NCBI RefSeq assembly: GCF_029227915.1 | Contig: NC_079879.1 | Location: forward strand, 2,478,001-2,542,000 | Direction of reading: 5' to 3' | DNA length: 64,000 nt | Origin: Hydractinia symbiolongicarpus | Lineage: Eukaryota; Cnidaria; Hydrozoa; Anthoathecata; Hydractiniidae | Shown here: positions 37,412-47,611 of the stretch, piece by piece | Position numbering within the stretch: the first letter of the stretch is position 1 | Layout: each line of letters begins with the position of its first letter | Translations under genes and position numbers: made by a program | The notes under the pieces: generated by a model | What the model saw: only the letters and a program-made list of their open reading frames with translations | What the model was told of the DNA's origin: nothing | Database searches by the model: none

Positions 37412-40400
37412 TCATTTAGCACTGCGTTCCAGTAACGCAAGTGATCGGTTGGGACGAATGTAATTTCCATCAGCAGTTTTCCTTTCTGCAACCCTGTTGA
37501 TGCCATCGCTGCCAGGAAGGATTTTTGCAATGCGTCCCAGCGGCCAATGATTTTTCAAGACGTTCTGGTCTCTAACTATCACGAGATCTCCTTCCTTAAT
37601 TTAGTCGTCGTTTGTATTCCATTTAGCACGTGTTGTCAAAGAAGACAGGTATTCCTTTCTCCATCTATTCCAAAACATATTTGAAGCAGCCTGTACGGCT
37701 CATCTTTTACGATCGTCGAGGTCTGTAAATACAGAATCTACAGGTGTATTTTGCGACGCTCTTTCAATGAGAAAATGATTTGGCCTTAGTGCTTGGTAGT
37801 CATCTGCGTCACTGCTGATAGAATTCAACGGTCGGCTATTGATGGTTGCTTCTACTTCAGTCAAAAATGTACGTAACTCTTCTTCGGTGAAAACGCAATC
37901 ACGAACTATCGCTTTCAACGCTCGTTTAGTGATTTTTACCATAGATTCCATCGCTCCAATCATCCATGGTGAAAATGGTGGGTTGAACTTCCTTTCGATA
38001 CTATTCTTTGTTAACTCATTTTGAAGTTTTGTCTCATTCGTTACAAGCTCTCTTATTTCACGATCTGCGCCGACGAAGTTGGTTCCGTTGTCGCTGGTGA
38101 TTGTTTTGGGGTTTCCTCTTCTTGAGATAAAACGTCGAAGTGCAAAATTGAAACTATCTGTCGATAAATCTCCATCTAGCTCAATATGAACGGCACGTGA
38201 CGTCATGCAGGTAAACAACGCTCCATACCTTTTCACGGTTCCAGATGAAGCTCTTGTCCTCTTACTTCTCTTGACAATCATTGGACCAAAGTAATCTACT
38301 CCTGATCGATTAAATGGTGGTTCACCTACAGCAAGACAATCGATTGGTAGATCTCCCATAAGTGGTGACGTTGGCTTGACTTTCTTTGATTTACAGTATG
38401 TATATGCATTTATTAAATTCTTCACAAAGGATTTTCCAGTCGGAATCCAAATATTTTGTCTAGTATGGCGTTTTGTTCAACATGGAAGTTTGTATGATGA
38501 ATGTGTTGAATTATGAGTCGTGCAATGTGGTGTTTCGGCGAGATTATCACTTGATTCTTCGACCCAAATGGTATATCGATTAAACCAATTCTTCCTCCAA
38601 CACGAATCAAATTGTTTTGCATCATTGGTCTCAAAGCTACAAGTGGTGATCTTTTTGGTAGTTTCTTGTGTGATTGTAGATTTTCGAATTCTGATGGGTA
38701 GGATTCTTGTTGTGAGATGCTATACAACTGTAACTTTGTTGCTTCAATTTTATCAACGGTCAGGTAATCAAATTTTTCAGGTTCAGATCCTCCCCTTTTT
38801 AATAACAACCAATTTCGTTTTAATTTGACAATCCACGCAATGTGGCGACAGAGTTTTTGCCAATCGGAATAACTTTCCCATTTGATAAAGGATGTTTTCT
38901 CTGGTATTGCATTACTAGTTGACTGAAAGTTGGTAATATCTGCGTCTTCTTCACTTTGAATGACATTTTGGTTTTGGTCTGGCCAATTGCATTCTTCTTC
39001 TATTAAAAACGATGGACCGGTTAACCATCTGGAATTCTTGATCGATGATAGTGGTACATATTTTGTAGCATTGTCTGCTGGGTTCAGAGTTCCTGGCACA
39101 AAACGCCACGAATTGACGTCAGTCGTAGTACGAATTTCATTGATGCGATTCATAACGAATACTGGAAATTTTCGGTTTTCATTCGAGATATATTTCAAAA
39201 CTATTTGTGAATCTGTCCAAAATTTGGTACTGAGGTCCATGGAAAGACTACTCAATATTGATTCTCTCATTCTTGTAGCCAAGACAGCAGCTTGTAATTC
39301 TAATTTTGGTATTGTGAGAGATTTTGGATTCAACGGGGCGACTCTGGATTTTCCCATCACGAATGTTACATTGACGGTATGCGTATCTTGAATACGTAGA
39401 TATGCGACAGCACCATATGCATTGATTAAATCGTCGGAAAAATTATGTAGTTGAATCAACTGATTATCGAATTGTAGTTTGAGCTATCGAGGAATGCTGA
39501 TCGATGTTAGTTTCTCCAGTTCACTTCTCCAGCTCATCAACCACCTTGTTTTTAATTCGGTTAGTATTTCTTCATTCCAGTCTATTTTGGATTTCCACAA
39601 AGATTGGATGATAAGTTTTCCTTCTAAAATGAATGGTGTTAAGATGCCAAGTGGGTCAAATATTGAACTTGTTAAACTTAATATACCTCTTTTAGTTTCA
39701 GGTGATGGCTTGTTGACAACTTTGAATGTGAAATAGTCAGTATTTGGATTCCATAACATACCAAGTACTCTTTCAGTCAGTAATTTGTTTAGATCTAGAT
39801 TGACGTTGATTACGGTTTTGGTATTTGGAAAACACTTAAGAATTTCACAAGAATTTGAAAGCCATTTTGTTAAACGAAAGCCACAACTTTTCAATGCTTT
39901 TGTCAAGGTTTTTGCAATCGATGCGGCTTCGTCTACCGTTTTCATGGAGTCCAGATAATCATCCATGTAAAACTTTTTCGTGATAGCGTCTACGATTTCG
40001 CGATCGTGATCGATACTAGTTTGTCGAAGAGCGTAATTCGCGCAACAAGGAGAGTCTACTTTACCAAATAAATGTACTTGCATGGCAAAGTCATCGATAT
40101 TGTCGCTGGTGTTTTCTCGACAAACGAAACGAAGAGCATCTTGTTCTATCCTTGATACTTTGACCTGATGAAACATTTTTTCAATGTCAGCCATAATTGC
40201 TGACCAATGTCAACATAATTAACGATAGGTACGGAATGTGAGTAATACAGATACTAGGTTGTTCAGCAAGTCTGGGCCGGGCAACAAGTTGTCGTTTTAT
40301 GAAATACCTTTGTACTTTGCAGCTGCGTCAAAGACTACACGAACTTTTCTGGGCTTGTTAGGATGGACAACACTTTGATGTGGTATGTAGTTGGTGATAT

Positions 40401-41383
40401 CGGATGTTTGGTTCTTCTCAAAGTCTGAAAGGTTTCTTGCATGTCCAAGAGCGATATATTCCTGTAACCTGTAATTTTCTGCTAAAATTGGTTGCTTGCT
40501 CAATTTTCTTTCGTTAGATTTCAGACGTTGGACTGCTGATTCCCTGTTGTATGGTAATTTTGGTTTCTCATCTTTCCACAATAAACCCTTCAAAATGACC
40601 GTCTTTCATTTTCGTGGTCGATTCAAGTATGTGTAACGCATGTTCTTCGTCTTTCGTTAGTAGGTCTGGATGGAGTGAAGGCTTTGTTCCATATGACTCG
40701 ATTTCCCAAAATCTTTCTACTGCTTTATTAAGATTATCCGTATCAGTTTCTAACCGATTAATATTGGTAAATATGTTTTTATTCGTTCCACCAAATAGGA
40801 TCCAACCAAGTTGCGTTTTAACAGCTACTGGTTCGTTGTGTTTTCCTACTTGATAATCGTGATGAATATGAAGTGATGGTGTATCAATTCCAATAAGTAC
40901 TGTTACTCTGTCGTCGTTTAAGGTTGGTATATCGATGTCTTTTAAATGAACGTATTTTTCTTTTAAATCTGTGATGCTTCGTTTTTTAGTAGGAGTGTTA
41001 AGATCTGGTACAACCCATGCTTTTTCGATTCTGATTTCTTCTTTTAGATTGGTAGGGTAAACATTAAATGATACGATTTTTGATTTAAACGTCTGTGAAT
41101 TCGATAGGATTGTCGATACTCCCAACGATTGCTCGTTGCCACCTAATCCGCGTTTCCGCGCTGTTTCGTCGCAAATTAAGGTGCTATATGATCCACTATA
41201 TAAAATAGCGTTGGTTGTTACTGATTTGTTGTTATGAGTTACGGTAACCGGGATAACTTGAAGATAGGTGTCAGTTGTGGTACGAGATCGGGTGATTCTT
41301 GCCTCAGGTTCATTCTTTGTATCTTCATTTTCATTTTGTTGTGGCGGTCCTAAATGCAGCAGGGTGTGTGACGTTTTCCACAT
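37412..41383 (-). pseudogene. BEL/Pao Pol polyprotein (protease, RT, RNase H, integrase), broken
   Basis: In order on the minus strand. The protease-like domain (41,280-40,700) has ILYSGSYST where the family has a catalytic DSG. Reverse transcriptase (40,590-39,480) has FYMDDYLDS as its YxDD box and DIEKMFHQV. RNase H has AYGAVAYLR, LELQAAVLATR and TDSQIVLKY, followed by NPADNATK. The integrase has a zinc-binding HH..CC-type start (KHHIARLIIQHIHH). Its DDE core reads GVDYFGP, SDNGTNF and GAMESMVK. The C-terminal segment has EGDLVIVRDQN. Breaks: frame changes near 40,570, 40,200-40,290, 39,470 and 38,420, and in-frame stops near 37,700 and 37,603. Confidence 0.92.
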
Positions 41384-43520
41384 TTATCTTCTCGACACCT
41401 CTTCTTAGATTTACATTCTTTTATTTTGTGAGAAGGTGAAAGACAATTGAAGCAAAGTTCCTTTTCTGAAACAAACTTCCTACGATCTGCCACCGGTTTT
41501 GATTCGAATTCTCTGCACTTAAAAACAAAATGATTTTCTGAACAAATCCAACACTTTGTACTGCGTGCACTACCTGCACCTGTTGCAAATGTTCTCACTC
41601 TTTTCTCATCTCTCTTCGACTCCTTTCAATTTTTATTTTTATTCTGTTCCTGATCTGCGATTAAATTTGCTATTGGATTGAATTGCTCTAACAACTTCCA
41701 ACTCAACTATTTCTCAAAGTCAATCAAATTAATGCTATTCTCACTCGTAATCTTGTCTTTCGAAAATTTGTAAAACTGATTGCGAAAGAGGTGAGGTAAT
41801 CTATCTCTATTCTCGGTTGAATTAATAGCAGATTTGTAGCCCATGGAGATTAGCCAAGTATTATTAGAATTAAGAAGCTGCCGATATCGACAGAGAGATG
41901 TTCTGTTGCGAGGTGGTATTTGAGGAAGATCGAGAACGTTTTTTAATTTAAAGTATGATACAACAACAGGATTACCGAAGTCACGTTTCAATGCTTTTAA
42001 TGCAGATGCGTAAAATATGCCACTTGCACCAATCGATAACACTGTCTTCTTCGCCTCACCGTCCAATGCACTAATCAACCTCTCCATCCTTGTGTTATCG
42101 TCAAAGGAAACCTTCAAGTGTACTCTAGATTTAAAGTTTTTCACAAACTGTAGTCATTATTAGGTGAACCATCAAACCTAAACAGATCAATAACTGGTAG
42201 ATTCCTTGATTCATACTCCCAGCGAAGTACTCTAGCGGTAGTTATCGCACTTGCATCTTCTATAATGGTTTCTTGTCCTTCAATAAGATTTTCAATAAAT
42301 TTATCAATCAATTGATAACGAGATTTATCGATATTTTCCGGATTATTGAAAACATTGTTTTCGACATCTTTTAGTTCTGAACGGTTCGTTTGAGATTTAT
42401 TTTGATTTAAACATGAAAGTAATGTATTATCTTTGTATGGATGTTGATTGACTGACGAAGATGCATCAGACGGTACATCATCGATGTTGAAGAAGTGACG
42501 CCCTTTTGTCGAATGGTTTGATGAAGACGAAGAATGTGGTTTAGAATAATGTTTGTTGATGTCACTAGGTATAACGAAAGTAGTGTCGTTTTTAGGATGT
42601 TGTAGAGATGATACGTCTATCTGGGATGAAATATTTCTCTCTTCTCTGTCAATTCTGCTATCTAATATTCGAAGGTTTTCGGTGGTTGGTACATAATAAG
42701 ACGAGCTTTTCCTCTCTCTAAATATTAATGGCTGTGTAATTTGCGATCTAACGGACATATCTTCTGAGGCAACATGTTCTTCTATTATACTCTCTTTTAA
42801 TCTGGCGATTTCAGCTTTATTTTTCACTGCGTTCAACCTTTCTACTATTTCGTCTCTCTCTTTTTCTTTTGTTCCAATATTTTAAGCTCTATCTCTCTCT
42901 TCCGTTCTAATAAATTTAATTCCCTTTTTAGCTTTTCCTCCGCAAGTTTCGCCTGTAACTGAGCCTCAGCAGTCTTCCTCTGTAGGAGCAAGTTCAAAGA
43001 TGATGTCGATTGGGACTTACTATGATGGCTTTTTTGACTGCTGTGAGAAGAGTGATGATAAAACTGAAATGCCTGGAAGATCTAGAGTGATTTGAAGGTG
43101 GTCGATGCGACGACGAGCGGTGACGTGAGTCCTGACTTATGGCATTATCAATTTCTATATTATCATCAGCGTTAGAATGTTTAAAATATTCCTCACAAAC
43201 AGATTTTATTTGGTCGATTTTTATTTTATGCTCTCTTAAAAGTTGGTTAGCAGCCTCACTCTTTTCCGCGGAGACCAGATTATTATGCTCAAAAGTTTTT
43301 TTTCAACTATTCCGAGTGGCTCATTAAATTTATTTGACATGTTAACTATCTCTGAATCTTTATTTTGCTCTGTTAGGAGTGATAAACGATTAATTATTTT
43401 AGTTAAAATGCCAATATGACCACTTCGACTAGTCCTTAGAGAATTTACTTTTTCGTTTAAAATTCCGGTTGAATTAAAGGTAGCTCTAACTCGTTTAACC
43501 AGTATGTATAGTGATTACGT
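41350..43520 (-). pseudogene. BEL/Pao Gag with zinc knuckles, frameshifted
   Basis: The N-terminal part (43,520-42,840) is coiled coil with Ser/His-rich linkers and Glu/Lys runs, in two frames. The 42,836-42,141 frame is low-complexity and ends in LPVIDLFRFDGSPNNDY. The next frame (42,144-41,707) has the capsid-like core (RMERLISALDGEAKKTVLSI, LKALKRDFGNPVVV). The last (41,598-41,350) has two Cys/His knuckles (CWICSENHFVFKC; CFNCLSPSHKIKEC). It packages the element RNA in intact copies. No convincing ATG remains at the far N-terminus, so the 43,520 edge is approximate. Confidence 0.85.
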
Positions 43521-43752
43521 TTAATCAACTGCTAATGTTTCTATCTATCTGCTACTAATGATGCTTCTAACACTAACGATACATACAGATAAAGTGGCTA
43601 AAACAGATTAAATGATAAGATATGAAAACCCAGCCAGGACTGTGATAAATTTGTTAAGCGAACGTTTACGGTAAAATAATAAATAAAAATCGGTAAATTA
43701 TCGTGATGCGATGTAGATCATTTCGACTACTATAAAATGTTTTGTGCGCGGA

Positions 43753-44952
43753 CGGTACACAAGAAAGCAGACGCAACTATGCGAACACACGGGGGCGGTA
43801 GAATAAAATACGGTACATCGGTCGGTCTAGTACAGTATGATGATGACGTTTCATAGCTTAAATACAAACAAAAAAAATACAAAGATACAAAAGGATAAGC
43901 ACAACATAAATAAATACAAATATAGCCTGTGTCGATAGACAAGGAGAAACAACTCTTTTAATTCTATTGAAACACTTCGTGAGGTTCTAGCAGGTGTCTG
44001 TATAGAAACTTAATTTGAAATTTTGGCGGTTGTGTGACTAAATTATTCGTGAATAACAATTCGTAACTATGATTGGTTATGATGAATTTGATGATAATAC
44101 CAAAACAAGAAGCCACATTGAAATTGGTAAAATTTCTTTTGTTCTTATGTTAACATAATTAGCGAAGAAGCACATGCTCGACACTTTTGTAAACAAAAAG
44201 ATAAAGTTTATATCTCGTTTTAAAACGACGTTCAGTTATAAGAAGTTATTTCTTTAGTTAGAATAAACATTATTCCAGCACACATTTTGTCGGCACTCGT
44301 CCGGCGCATATCTATCTATATTGTTTTTCATGATCAAAGTGGTATACTCAAGCCTGCAAAAATAAGTTTATATCATGGTTAAACGCTTATTTCCAAACGT
44401 ATTGTTGAAGTTTTTAACAGCAATGTTTACCGACTTATATTAGGCACACTTTCCATACAAATATCACGTGCCAGCAGCGTGTTACAGTCAGATTTCAATA
44501 GAAAAAAGTTAGCCCCAATTAAAGGAGAATATGGAATTTGATCATTTTTTTGCGAAAAAAACTTGGTCGAGCACCTCACGCACTGATTCTTTTGAAATTA
44601 AAAACAATAGAAAATTCAATACATTTAAAGCATACAGAAATGAAGTTGTTTCTCCTTCCGTAATCTTTCCTCCAAGATTACACGTACAAAATAAAACATG
44701 AAACACTAACTATTGCGTCGTTTACTGCGCTTGCTTTCTTTTTGCTGCTTAAAAAACTCTTTAAGTTAAGATTTCAATCAAGAACTACGATATTTTCGAT
44801 TCTCACTTTTACCACACGCTTGTCCTATTCGTACGGTGATTAGAAGCAATGTGAAAAGTGCGCGAAAAAAACTATAAAAACCCAATTAAAATTAATGTGA
44901 CGTGACGGGTCTCCATCTCCGAGACGGATCTTCATCGTTTATGTTCAAAACA
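43753..44952 (-). repeat. BEL/Pao 5' LTR, split by a DNA transposon
   Basis: The two parts (43,753-43,940 and 44,677-44,952) match 36,664-37,128. Between them lies foreign sequence, and the ATACT found at that point in the other LTR is missing. The right edge ends AAAACA, and its last A supplies the first base of the ATG of the neighbouring Polinton gene. Confidence 0.88.
43941..44657. mobile_element. Non-autonomous DNA transposon in the LTR
   Basis: About 717 bp with terminal inverted repeats AAGGAGAAACAACT and AGTTGTTTCTCCTT. It has no coding capacity: no frame is long or protein-like. Nineteen further bases (44,658-44,676), including a small GTAATCTT/AAGATTAC hairpin, lie between the right TIR and the resumed LTR, so the right edge is uncertain. 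No clean target duplication was found, and I cannot name the superfamily. Confidence 0.7.
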
Positions 44953-45627
44953 TGGAGAACCCTATAGTTTTTGATGAATATCTGGGGGAGGATACTATGA
45001 TCGCATTGAAGTCTATTAGCATTGGACCCACGTATCTGAACCTTTTCAAAAAAAAGAAGGAGATCAACATTTACAAATCAGCGCCTGGTTCGACCGATGA
45101 AGGGAACTTTAATGTTGGGGATTTTGAAGCGCTCATCTTGATCGAGAAGGGTCTTTATAGGATTTAGGATTTGGTGAGTATCATCAACAGTCAAGCAGGG
45201 GTTAGAATGAAACTTCGTACTCAGGAACGGGGTATGTAGAATCAGAGTTAATAAGGGGTACGTTGCGATAGTCGATCAATCACTACAAGAGCTCTTGGGA
45301 TATAATTTTAATACCAAGTTAATGTTTACCGAGGGAAACCATGACAGCTTCTACAATACTGATGTTTACCAGCGGCTGAGACTTACTTGCCACCAACTCG
45401 ATGAGGAAAGACGCCTCCTTAATGGAAAAAAATCCAAGATATTAGCTATGCTTGAAACGAAGGAGTTAAACAACTGGGGAGACATGTTGACATGGAGTTT
45501 TGACAACCCTGTTTACCTCCCCCTTAAAGGTTCAACGGACATGTTACAATTCATGCTGACGGATGAGTATCATCACGATAAGAACGTTTTATTCGTAGGA
45601 CTAACGATGTGCGTGCTTATACAATAA
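44952..45627 (+). pseudogene. Conserved Polinton protein of unknown function, frameshifted
   Basis: The first frame gives MENPIVFDEYLGEDTMIAL and a beta-rich 71 residues ending at 45,167. After frame changes between ~45,168 and 45,240 the text resumes as INKGYVAIVDQSLQELLGY-like sequence, and 45,295-45,627 is open. The last part has LRLTCHQLDEERRLLNGKKSK, and a beta-rich C-terminus ends 0 bases before the next ATG. The total of about 225 codons, the abutting downstream gene and the position divergent to the minor capsid gene suggest a virion component. I know no biochemical function. The ATG is formed at the LTR junction, so the original start is uncertain. Confidence 0.6.
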
Positions 45628-46080
45628 ATGTCGGATATTACAAAACTTTACCCGAGCTTACCACCAAGTGCGCCTGAGCAAGAGAATAACGAAAGTCAGG
45701 TCTATCGGCTGAGGAAAATCAAAGAGATCGAAATATACCTACGAAATGAAGTTAAAAAACGTGATAAGCTGTCGAAAAAAATTGGTATGCATGGAACGTG
45801 GATCCATTATATGGACCACGGATTGCTCGCCATAAGCGTGGTCACGAGCGGTGTTGATATTGCAAGCATGTTGAGTGGTATTGGAGTACCTCTGGCAGTG
45901 GCAATGGGTGGGATCAGCATTGCCGTTGGATTGGGGCAGTCTGCCTTAAAACAAGGTGGTAAGAAGCTGAATTACAAACGCAAAAAGCATGATAGTATAA
46001 GATTATTAGCGGAAACGAAGCTGAATAGTATTGTCGACTTGATTTCGAAAGCCCTCGAGAATGGAGTGATTAATCATTAG
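45628..46080 (+). CDS. Membrane protein with YPSL and PSAP late-domain-like motifs, intact
   Basis: 150 residues, with the ATG directly after the previous stop. The N-terminus reads KLYPSLPPSAPEQENN. YPSL matches the YPXL class (ALIX-binding) and PSAP the P(T/S)AP class (Tsg101-binding) of ESCRT-recruiting motifs in budding viruses. Next come a basic helical region (residues ~25-55), then a long apolar Gly-rich stretch (residues ~68-113, LLAISVVTSGVDIASMLSG...VAMGGISIAVGLG), probably one or two membrane hairpins, and a Lys-rich helical tail. Domain order and the intact frame support a real membrane-active virion protein. The ESCRT link is inferred from short motifs only. Confidence 0.75.
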   Translation: MSDITKLYPSLPPSAPEQENNESQVYRLRKIKEIEIYLRNEVKKRDKLSKKIGMHGTWIHYMDHGLLAISVVTSGVDIASMLSGIGVPLAVAMGGISIAVGLGQSALKQGGKKLNYKRKKHDSIRLLAETKLNSIVDLISKALENGVINH

Positions 46081-46307
46081 ATCACCTTCATATATAATGG
46101 TTCGTTTCTGTTTTGCCTCGAGGCCTCTGATGTATTCATCCAGTATTTTCATAGCGGTGATTTCTAAGCATGATTTACAATGAGGCCCAAGGGTTTGTGT
46201 CGAAGCGTCCTTAAATGTTATCTTATTCTAGCGATAAGATAAGATTTCTTAAGAGTTGAATACCCACTTATCCCTAATTCTCTCGCTTCTCTTTTCAAAT
46301 CGTTCAT
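46081..46307 (-). pseudogene. SAP-like small protein, frameshifted
   Basis: ATG at 46,307 gives LKREARELGISGYSTLKKS, a typical helix-turn-helix SAP/Rho_N-like pattern (nucleic-acid binding), then TAA at residue 30 inside a hairpin. Another frame continues with DASTQTLGPHCKSCLEIT, containing a CxxC, and a Lys/Glu-rich helix. That frame stays open into the neighbouring plus-strand gene, so the true end is unsure. SAP-like starts recur in Polinton proteins; the repeat protein in the flanking old element has one too. Confidence 0.5.
46218..46242. repeat. TTATCTTAT/ATAAGATAA hairpin
   Basis: Nine-base perfect arms and a 7-base loop. The core TTATCTTA...TAAGATAA is shared with the hairpin at 47,581 in the older element. 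It overlaps the stop codon of the first SAP-like frame. Confidence 0.6.
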
Positions 46308-46355
46308 TGTTTATTTTGTATGCAATGTTGTATACAAAAATCTATCGAGTTTTTA

Positions 46356-46967
46356 CTATACGACGATGAATAGTTCCTCGTCATCTGAATCAATAAGATG
46401 TCGTGTCCTTAAGGGTTGTTGAACAGGCTTATATTTACACTCCTCCAAAAGGACCTGCAGATAATTTTTAGATCCCTGTCGATAAATGCTGGATAGCTTG
46501 ATGAGAGCCGTACATTCACACGGCTGCTTTTAAGGTACTGGTTTGTTATAAAAATCAGTGGTTATTTTGCTATCCCATTCCTTGACCTTGGTACTAATAT
46601 ATCTACCATTCTTAACAGGTGAGGTCGTGAACTCACTACCATACAATTTCCCGATCCTGGCTAGGATGATCTGATATTTCTCCAGCCATTCTTGATGATG
46701 ATGCATATCAAATGACATGGTATGCGAAGATCCATCATCGTATCTCGATGCACGATTGCTATATAGGCCTCTCGGTGTTATGATCAATAGTGATGATATC
46801 TTGTTGTTATGTTTATAACCAATGACAAAGCGCCCATCCTTGCCTTTGTTGGCTTTAATTGGATCGCTAAGTACGATATTCTCAATTTTAACATCGTTAA
46901 TATCAAGTACTGTTGGTTCGCTGTAAAAATCCCTTGTCTCTACGAAGTCGTTATAGAATTTGAACAT
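46356..46967 (-). pseudogene. GKD-motif conserved Polinton protein, one in-frame stop
   Basis: It starts at 46,967 with MFKFYNDFVETRDFYSE. The conserved core is GKDGRFVIGY, TPRGLYSN-SRYDDG, HTMSFDMHHHQEWLEKY, EFTTSPVKNGRYIS and TDFYNKPVP. A TAA at 46,530-46,532 then interrupts it, but the same frame continues with a C-terminal domain (CECTALIKLSSIYRQG, then LQVLLEECKY) and an acidic tail ending at 46,356. About 203 codons. The C-terminal strand pattern is reminiscent of OB-fold ssDNA-binding proteins, which would suit a DNA-replicating element. This remains inference. A second, more decayed copy is at 22,880-23,719. Confidence 0.7.
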
Positions 46968-46993
46968 CCTTTATTATAATAACCAGGGCCCAA

Positions 46994-47152
46994 CTAAGGA
47001 TTTTTACAAATACACCACCCACCGTTGTACGTTATATACATCATATAGTGCTGCCAACACAGCATTTTCCCACATATAACTAGCCTTCTTCCACAGGAGC
47101 ATCTATCATATTTATTGAGATCAATCCTACATTCATCACAATACTCAGTCAT
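46994..47152 (-). CDS. Small Cys-rich (probable zinc-binding) Polinton protein, 52 aa
   Basis: Intact minus-strand frame, ATG at 47,152, stop 26 bases before the GKD gene. Cysteines occur as CDEC (residues 5-8), CSCGR (18-22), ICGKMLCWQHY (26-36) and WCIC (46-49), plus a His. That is enough ligands for one or two zinc sites. It is the first gene inside the right TIR. A homologous decayed copy occupies the same place in the old element, so the gene is under family-wide conservation despite its size. Function unknown. Confidence 0.65.
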   Translation of the reverse strand: MTEYCDECRIDLNKYDRCSCGRRLVICGKMLCWQHYMMYITYNGGWCICKNP

Positions 47153-47260
47153 TTATTTGATTGAACTCTGGTAACTGGCAATTAGGGATTTCCCTTACTC
47201 GATTTCTATTTTTGTTGATGTCAGCGTATATACTGTATATGCCTTTGCGCATGCGTTGGT

Positions 47261-47463
47261 GACGTCATGTATCTTACATTTAATATTATTATGTGTTGGT
47301 TATTGGTAGTATATATCATTTTTGTTGATATCAGCATATGATTTCGTTTTTTACTTGTTTTTTGGATGGAGGTGGTGATGGAAGTGGTGGAAGCGGCGTT
47401 TTTGGGGGGTAAAGGTGTAGGAGGAGGTCGGTGTACTTAAATTCACTCCTTACTACTACTACT
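47261..47463 (-). repeat. Polinton right terminal inverted repeat
   Basis: Inverted counterpart of 23,974-24,174, ending CCTTACTACTACTACT. The G-rich strand carries GGAGGTGG..., GGGGGG and GGAGGAGG runs that could form quadruplex structures. CCTAC follows at once. Confidence 0.93.
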
Positions 47464-47580
47464 CCTACTTCTCCTCCTGCATACATGCCAGGGTTAAAAG
47501 TGGTAGGGATAGACCGATGGTAGTAAGGAAGGTCATGAAAATCATACTTTTCTGACTATATTGACAGTTGATACACATCT

Positions 47581-47607
47581 TTATCTTACAACCATGTTGT
47601 AAGATAA
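47581..47607. terminator. Perfect hairpin just after the repeat-protein stop
   Basis: Twelve-base arms TTATCTTACAAC and GTTGTAAGATAA flank CAT. It starts 4 bases beyond the minus-strand stop at 47,612. It shares the TTATCTTA core with the 46,218 hairpin. Confidence 0.55.
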
Positions 47608-47611
47608 CGTT

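Larger units (their letters stand above)
36661..44952 (-). mobile_element. BEL/Pao LTR retrotransposon inserted in the Polinton
   Basis: Two LTRs of about 468 bp (36,661-37,128; 43,753-44,952 after subtracting its own insertion) begin TGTT and end AACA when read on the minus strand. Between them, on the minus strand, lie Gag with two zinc knuckles, then protease, reverse transcriptase, RNase H and integrase in one Pol. This is the BEL/Pao order. A purine-rich tract (GGTGGGGAG on the minus strand) precedes the 3' LTR at 37,129. The stretch 37,129-37,411 and the leader (~43,521-43,752) are noncoding. No target-site duplication is visible at the outer LTR edges. Confidence 0.93.
23974..47463. 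mobile_element. Polinton (Maverick) element with nested retrotransposon
   Basis: Inverted copies of about 200 bp form the ends (23,974-24,174 and 47,261-47,463). Both outer tips read AGTAGTAGTAAGG, matching the 5'-AG rule for Polinton termini. CCTAC lies immediately outside both ends (23,969-23,973 and 47,464-47,468), fitting a target-site duplication (usually 6 bp in this class). Inside are the hallmark genes: protein-primed PolB, retroviral-like integrase, packaging ATPase, major capsid and minor capsid. Total length is 23.5 kb. About 15.2 kb remain after removing the BEL/Pao insertion, the normal Polinton size. Most large genes are broken, so this copy cannot move by itself. Confidence 0.95.
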
